Positions 60,551 through 64,000 of a stretch of DNA of 64,000 bases are shown here, piece by piece. The notes beneath the pieces were generated by a model that searched no databases, was not told the origin of the DNA, and worked only from the letters and a program-made list of their open reading frames with translations. The translations under genes and the position numbers were made by a program. Each line of letters begins with the position of its first letter. The stretch's first letter is position 1. The DNA is from Eleginops maclovinus (taxonomy: Eukaryota; Chordata; Actinopteri; Perciformes; Eleginopidae). Where the stretch lies: contig NC_086370.1 of assembly GCF_036324505.1 (NCBI RefSeq), forward strand, positions 2,743,953 through 2,807,952, in the 5' to 3' direction.

Positions 60551-61850
60551 TTAAGGTCTTGTTCCCGTCCCGTTGATGGTGATGGGTGTGTGTGCCTCTC
60601 TCTGCCTCTTCCTGTAGTCCACAATCAGCTCCTTTGTTTTGCTGACGTTGAGATGGAGGTTGTTGTCCTGGCACCAAGATGTCAGGGCTCTGACCTCCTC
60701 TCTGTACGCCGTCTCTTTGCCGTCTGTGATCAGGCCGATGATGGTCGTGTCGTCAGCAAACTTGATGATGGTGTTGGAGCTGTGTGTGGCCACGCAGTCG
60801 TGCGTGAACAGGGAGTAGAGGAGAGGGCTGAGCACACAACCCTGAGGGGCTCCGGTGTTGAGGGTCAAGGTGGAGGATGTGATGTTCCCCATCCGCACTG
60901 CCTGGGATCTGCCCGTCAGGAAGCTCAGGATCCAGTCACAGAGGGCGCTGTTGAGCCTGAGGTCCCTGAGCTTAATGATGAGCTTGGAGGGCCCAATGGT
61001 GTTGAATGCTGAACTGTAGTCAATGAACAGCATTCTCACATAAGTGTTCCTCTGGTCCAGGTGGGAGAGGGCAGTGTGGAGGGTGAGGGAGATGGCATCA
61101 TCCGTGGACCTGTTTGCTCTGTAGGCAAACTGCAGGGGGTCCAGTGAGTCAGGGAGGGAGGAGGTGATAAAAGTTTTGACTAACCACTCAAAGCACTTCA
61201 TGATGATGGAGGTGAGTGCAACTGGGCGCTAGTCATTGAGGCAGATGGGTTTTGTCTTTTTGGGGACAGGGACAATGATGGACTCTTTAAAGCATGTGGG
61301 GACTACAGACTGGAGCAGTGACCTATTGAAAATGTCTGTGAACACATCTGCCAGCTGAACTGCACACACCTTGAGAGCACGGCCAGGGATGCCATCAGGT
61401 CCAGGAGCCCTGTGTGTGTTCAGTTCATCTTGGAGAGATGCAGACACTTCCTCAGCACCACTGGTTGTCCTTTTGTAGTCTGTTATTGTTTTTAGTCCAG
61501 ACCACATGTTTCTGGCATTGGAGCCCTTGTAGTTCGACACCACCTTGTCCCTGTATTGTCTTTTCACACTGCTAATAGCTCTCTGGAGTGCATACCTGCA
61601 ATTCCTGTATTCGTCCAAATCACAGCCGCTGTGCGTGATGGCCCGTGCTTTAAGTTTAGCTCAGACCTCGCCGTTTATCCAGGGCTTCTCATTTGGGAAT
61701 GTCCGTACAGTAATCCGCGGCACGACGTCATCGATGCATTTGCCGATGTAGCAAATGACCGCGTCAGTGTGTGTGTTTATGTCGTCCTCCTCAAACACAC
61801 ATCACTCCGTGATGCCAAAGCAGTGGCGGAGAGCACTCAGACTGCTGTAT
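60551..61850 (-). pseudogene. L2/CR1-group LINE reverse transcriptase, one in-frame stop
   Basis: The minus strand is open from 61618 to 60551 except for one TAG at 61231-61229, where the family has Tyr in DYRP (here [19 protein letters not shown]). Motifs: APGPDGIPGRALK (start of the RT domain), [28 protein letters not shown] and the catalytic [11 protein letters not shown]. The reading ends in a stop soon after TPITINGTG, so the RT C-terminal domain is missing. Linker sequence continues upstream to about 61850. There is no endonuclease. Confidence 0.82.
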
Positions 61851-62213
61851 TATATATACAACAACTCTAAGTCCCTCCTGCAGACATCCTGCTGAACACA
61901 TAGACACACAGAGGTGCTGCGGAGGGGATTCAGCTCACTAACTGTATATGGGGGATGATAGGTTGGGACGTGTCACGTGGGCGGGACGTTGCCAGGAGTT
62001 CAATGTAAAGCCAGCCCACATTTCCGATATGAAGTCATAACCGAAACAATCTGGATCAGCTCGTTTGTACCCCTGTTTTTAGAAATGTGGGTAAGGAGGA
62101 AAAGAGAGAGGGTTGTATTTTCTGACACTTTGTGAGTCTCCTTACACACCGGGGACACATATTTATGTAGAAAACACAGCAAAAAGTGCATTTTGCATAA
62201 TGGGGGACCTTTA
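61848..62213. mobile_element. partial copy of the TTAAAGGTC element
   Basis: From TATATATACAACAACTC to GCATAATGGGGGACCTTTA it matches the 3' part of 46384-47010. The left part is replaced by the LINE. 61901-62010 is extra sequence absent from the other copy. Confidence 0.65.
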
Positions 62214-63420
62214 AACAAAGTGCCCCCCATCTGCAATTTGTTTAGCAAATCAGTCAGAGCAGACTGAGCTTTTCTGGAGTGGGCTTAAAGAGAAAGGTGC
62301 TGAAGAACAGTGTTTTGGACAGAGTGAATACAGGTAAATTCAGACAGACGGTGTGAAAGGAAATGCAGGAATGAATGTGAAGCCAGCATAACAAGTCTTT
62401 AATGTTAAAGCCAACAGGTCTAATTGCTGTTAGGGCTTATATCAACAAACAAGCATTAACCTAGGCTCTGCTTTAAGAGACAACAACAACAACAACAAAA
62501 GGACTGGCAGCTAGCCCAGGCTGACTGTGAGAGAACCCTGTGCCTGGATTTACATCATCTGTGATCACTCATGATTTCCATGTCGTTCCTCATCAGATTG
62601 GTAAAGGTCTCCCAACCTCAACCTTCTTTTCTAGGTAAGTGGTCTCAGTCTGGTTCCACGTTCTGCCTAGCATCACCCTTTATGGGTCCAAATTTGGCAG
62701 CAGGTTCAACCGCCCAGATCAGTCTCACACGTAAAGTATATAATCATCCAACAAAAAACACTTTCCTTTCTCATCCTTAGACAGAAAACTGTTAATGTGT
62801 GACGCATTCTCACGCAACTTAAATGAGCACACATCCCATCATCGATCCGATGTATTAGATGTAAGAAATCAGCGGGGGGTGGGTGGGGTGGGGGTGAAAT
62901 GGTGCTCATATGGAGGCAATCAATTGTTAAGCCAAGAAGCCCCCACAATGTGCCTGTTCTGTGGCACCCGGTGGTGGAAAGTGGCAGAGAGCGGACATTA
63001 TGGTCGCAGAGGAAGGATGTGGTGGGATTATGGTTGCCAAGCAGCTGCTGTCTGTTAGAGCGCACCCCAGGGACCAGATTCAGTATGAATGTCCATGTAA
63101 AAAACCCTGCATGCACCATCTCCCAGGCATTCAATGTTTTATAAAAGGATTACAAAGTATGTTCCTCACCATACAGCACCTTTTGGCAAGTGTACATCTG
63201 AGCTATGGGATTTATAATTAAAGTACTGATGACAAGGATCATCTTTGTTTCACATAGTTTCCTGTGCGTGAGTTTATTCCCAGTTTTCATGTGCATAAAA
63301 ATATGTTTTATGTGTCATCTTGAAGGGTGCTAAATATCAATTCTGAGCATATCTTTTCTCCACATGGCTCTCTACATGGAGATGGCTGAGTCAACAGAGT
63401 TAACCTGAGGCGAAACTCCA
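62214..63420. other. 3' flank without recognised genes
   Basis: A short (CAA)n lies at about 62482-62498 and a G-rich GGGGTGGGTGGGGTGGGGGT at 62875-62894. Nothing else recognised. Confidence 0.55.
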
Positions 63421-63433
63421 GTGTGTGTTAGGT

Positions 63434-63835
63434 CAGTGTTTTTCAACCTTTTCTGATAATAAACCATCAACCAACGGCGTGACACAATGTAGCCTAATAT
63501 ACCAAATATAATGACAATTTACTGACATGTCTCTTAACTTAGCTACGAGTTCAGCTACTGACTAGCTAGCTTTGAGAGATCTCTCTTTGTGTTTTATCTC
63601 ATTAAAGTTACAAGTTTGTTTTTCGCAGGCGGACATAGGAGTCTGTGTTCTTGTTTTGAGGGGATGGCTGTTTCGTTTGGAGATGACGTTTAAGCTTGCT
63701 TGGGACCATGGCACTGCTGGATTTTTATTTGAAGCCACTAAATCATATTCATACACTGATTAAGTGGAATTGGATAGTTTACCACCACACACCTGACGAT
63801 CTGATCTCTCTTGGCACAATGGTTGAAAATCACTG
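63434..63835. mobile_element. non-autonomous hAT element, about 402 bp
   Basis: Ends CAGTGTTTTTCAACCTTTTC and ATGGTTGAAAATCACTG. Flanks TGTTAGGT and TGTTAGTC are a weak 8-bp duplication (6 of 8). Confidence 0.65.
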
Positions 63836-63877
63836 TGTTAGTCTTCCGGACAATTGGATGTGCACCATCCAGTAGGC

Positions 63878-63878
<1 letters not shown>

Positions 63879-63937
<59 letters not shown>

Positions 63938-63939
63938 CA
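63879..63939. repeat. (GCAC)n/(AC)n compound microsatellite
   Basis: About 47 nt of GCAC followed by AC repeats near the window end. Confidence 0.95.
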
Positions 63940-64000
63940 GAGGGACTGACATGAATGCAGAGACGGACTGTCTACTGCTCTGAATGACATTAGCTAGTTA

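Noticed and set aside
60590..61012. 140-codon plus-strand frame in the 3' flank
   Set aside because: Antisense shadow of the LINE reverse transcriptase.
62706..63134. 142-codon minus-strand frame in the 3' flank
   Set aside because: No recognisable domain, and a G-rich repeat inside; no support as a gene or as an exon of the expected neighbour.
57574..64000. Exons of ltbp1, the expected downstream neighbour
   Set aside because: No EGF-like or TB-domain cysteine patterns with splice sites were seen on the plus strand.

Overview
The window is vertebrate genomic DNA, most likely from a ray-finned (teleost) fish. It is intron-rich and has long CA/TG microsatellites. It is crowded with teleost-type DNA transposons (Tc1-like and hAT), L2/CR1-group LINE pieces and tRNA-derived SINE remnants. 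No bacterial, organellar or viral features were seen.

One protein-coding gene fills most of the window: ttc27 (tetratricopeptide repeat protein 27), plus strand, 20 coding exons from the ATG at 2150 to the TAG at 57571-57573. All 19 introns were placed by reading frame, splice sites and alignment to the remembered vertebrate TTC27 protein. All are GT-AG, all phases agree, and the joined CDS is 2538 nt (845 aa plus stop), close to the mammalian length. The exons carry no stops or frameshifts, so the gene appears intact. The ATG is preceded by a candidate ZNF143/THAP11-type promoter module (about 1905-1964) and the stop is followed by a candidate ATTAAA signal at 57768.

Layout. 1-2149: 5' flank with a decayed LINE, two dispersed repeats and the promoter. 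2241-11473 (intron 1): two repeats, including a clean hAT MITE, and a diverged tandem duplication of about 1.5-1.9 kb. 11658-19614 (introns 2-3): three Tc1-like elements with broken transposases, the third nested in an older hAT element. 19756-32960 (introns 4-8): a hAT element, a SINE and a fourth Tc1-like element. 33028-40715 (intron 9): several non-autonomous elements and an L2/CR1-group reverse transcriptase relic. 41111-50314 (introns 11-15): a deleted Tc1-like element, MITEs, CA and TG repeats directly at splice sites around exon 13, and a hAT element carrying the N-terminal part of a TTF-zinc-finger/DUF4371 transposase. 50481-57450 (introns 16-19): a MITE, small SINE/LINE scraps and three minisatellites. 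57574-64000: 3' flank with repeats, including a second LINE reverse transcriptase on the minus strand with a single in-frame stop.

In mammals TTC27 lies between BIRC6 and LTBP1. No exon of either neighbour was recognised here, so synteny cannot be tested within this window. I found no undescribed multi-gene system. The observations most worth checking are the complementary CA/TG tracts that bracket exon 13, the tandem duplication in intron 1 (real or an assembly error), the nested transposons, and two minisatellites in intron 19 that share a core.
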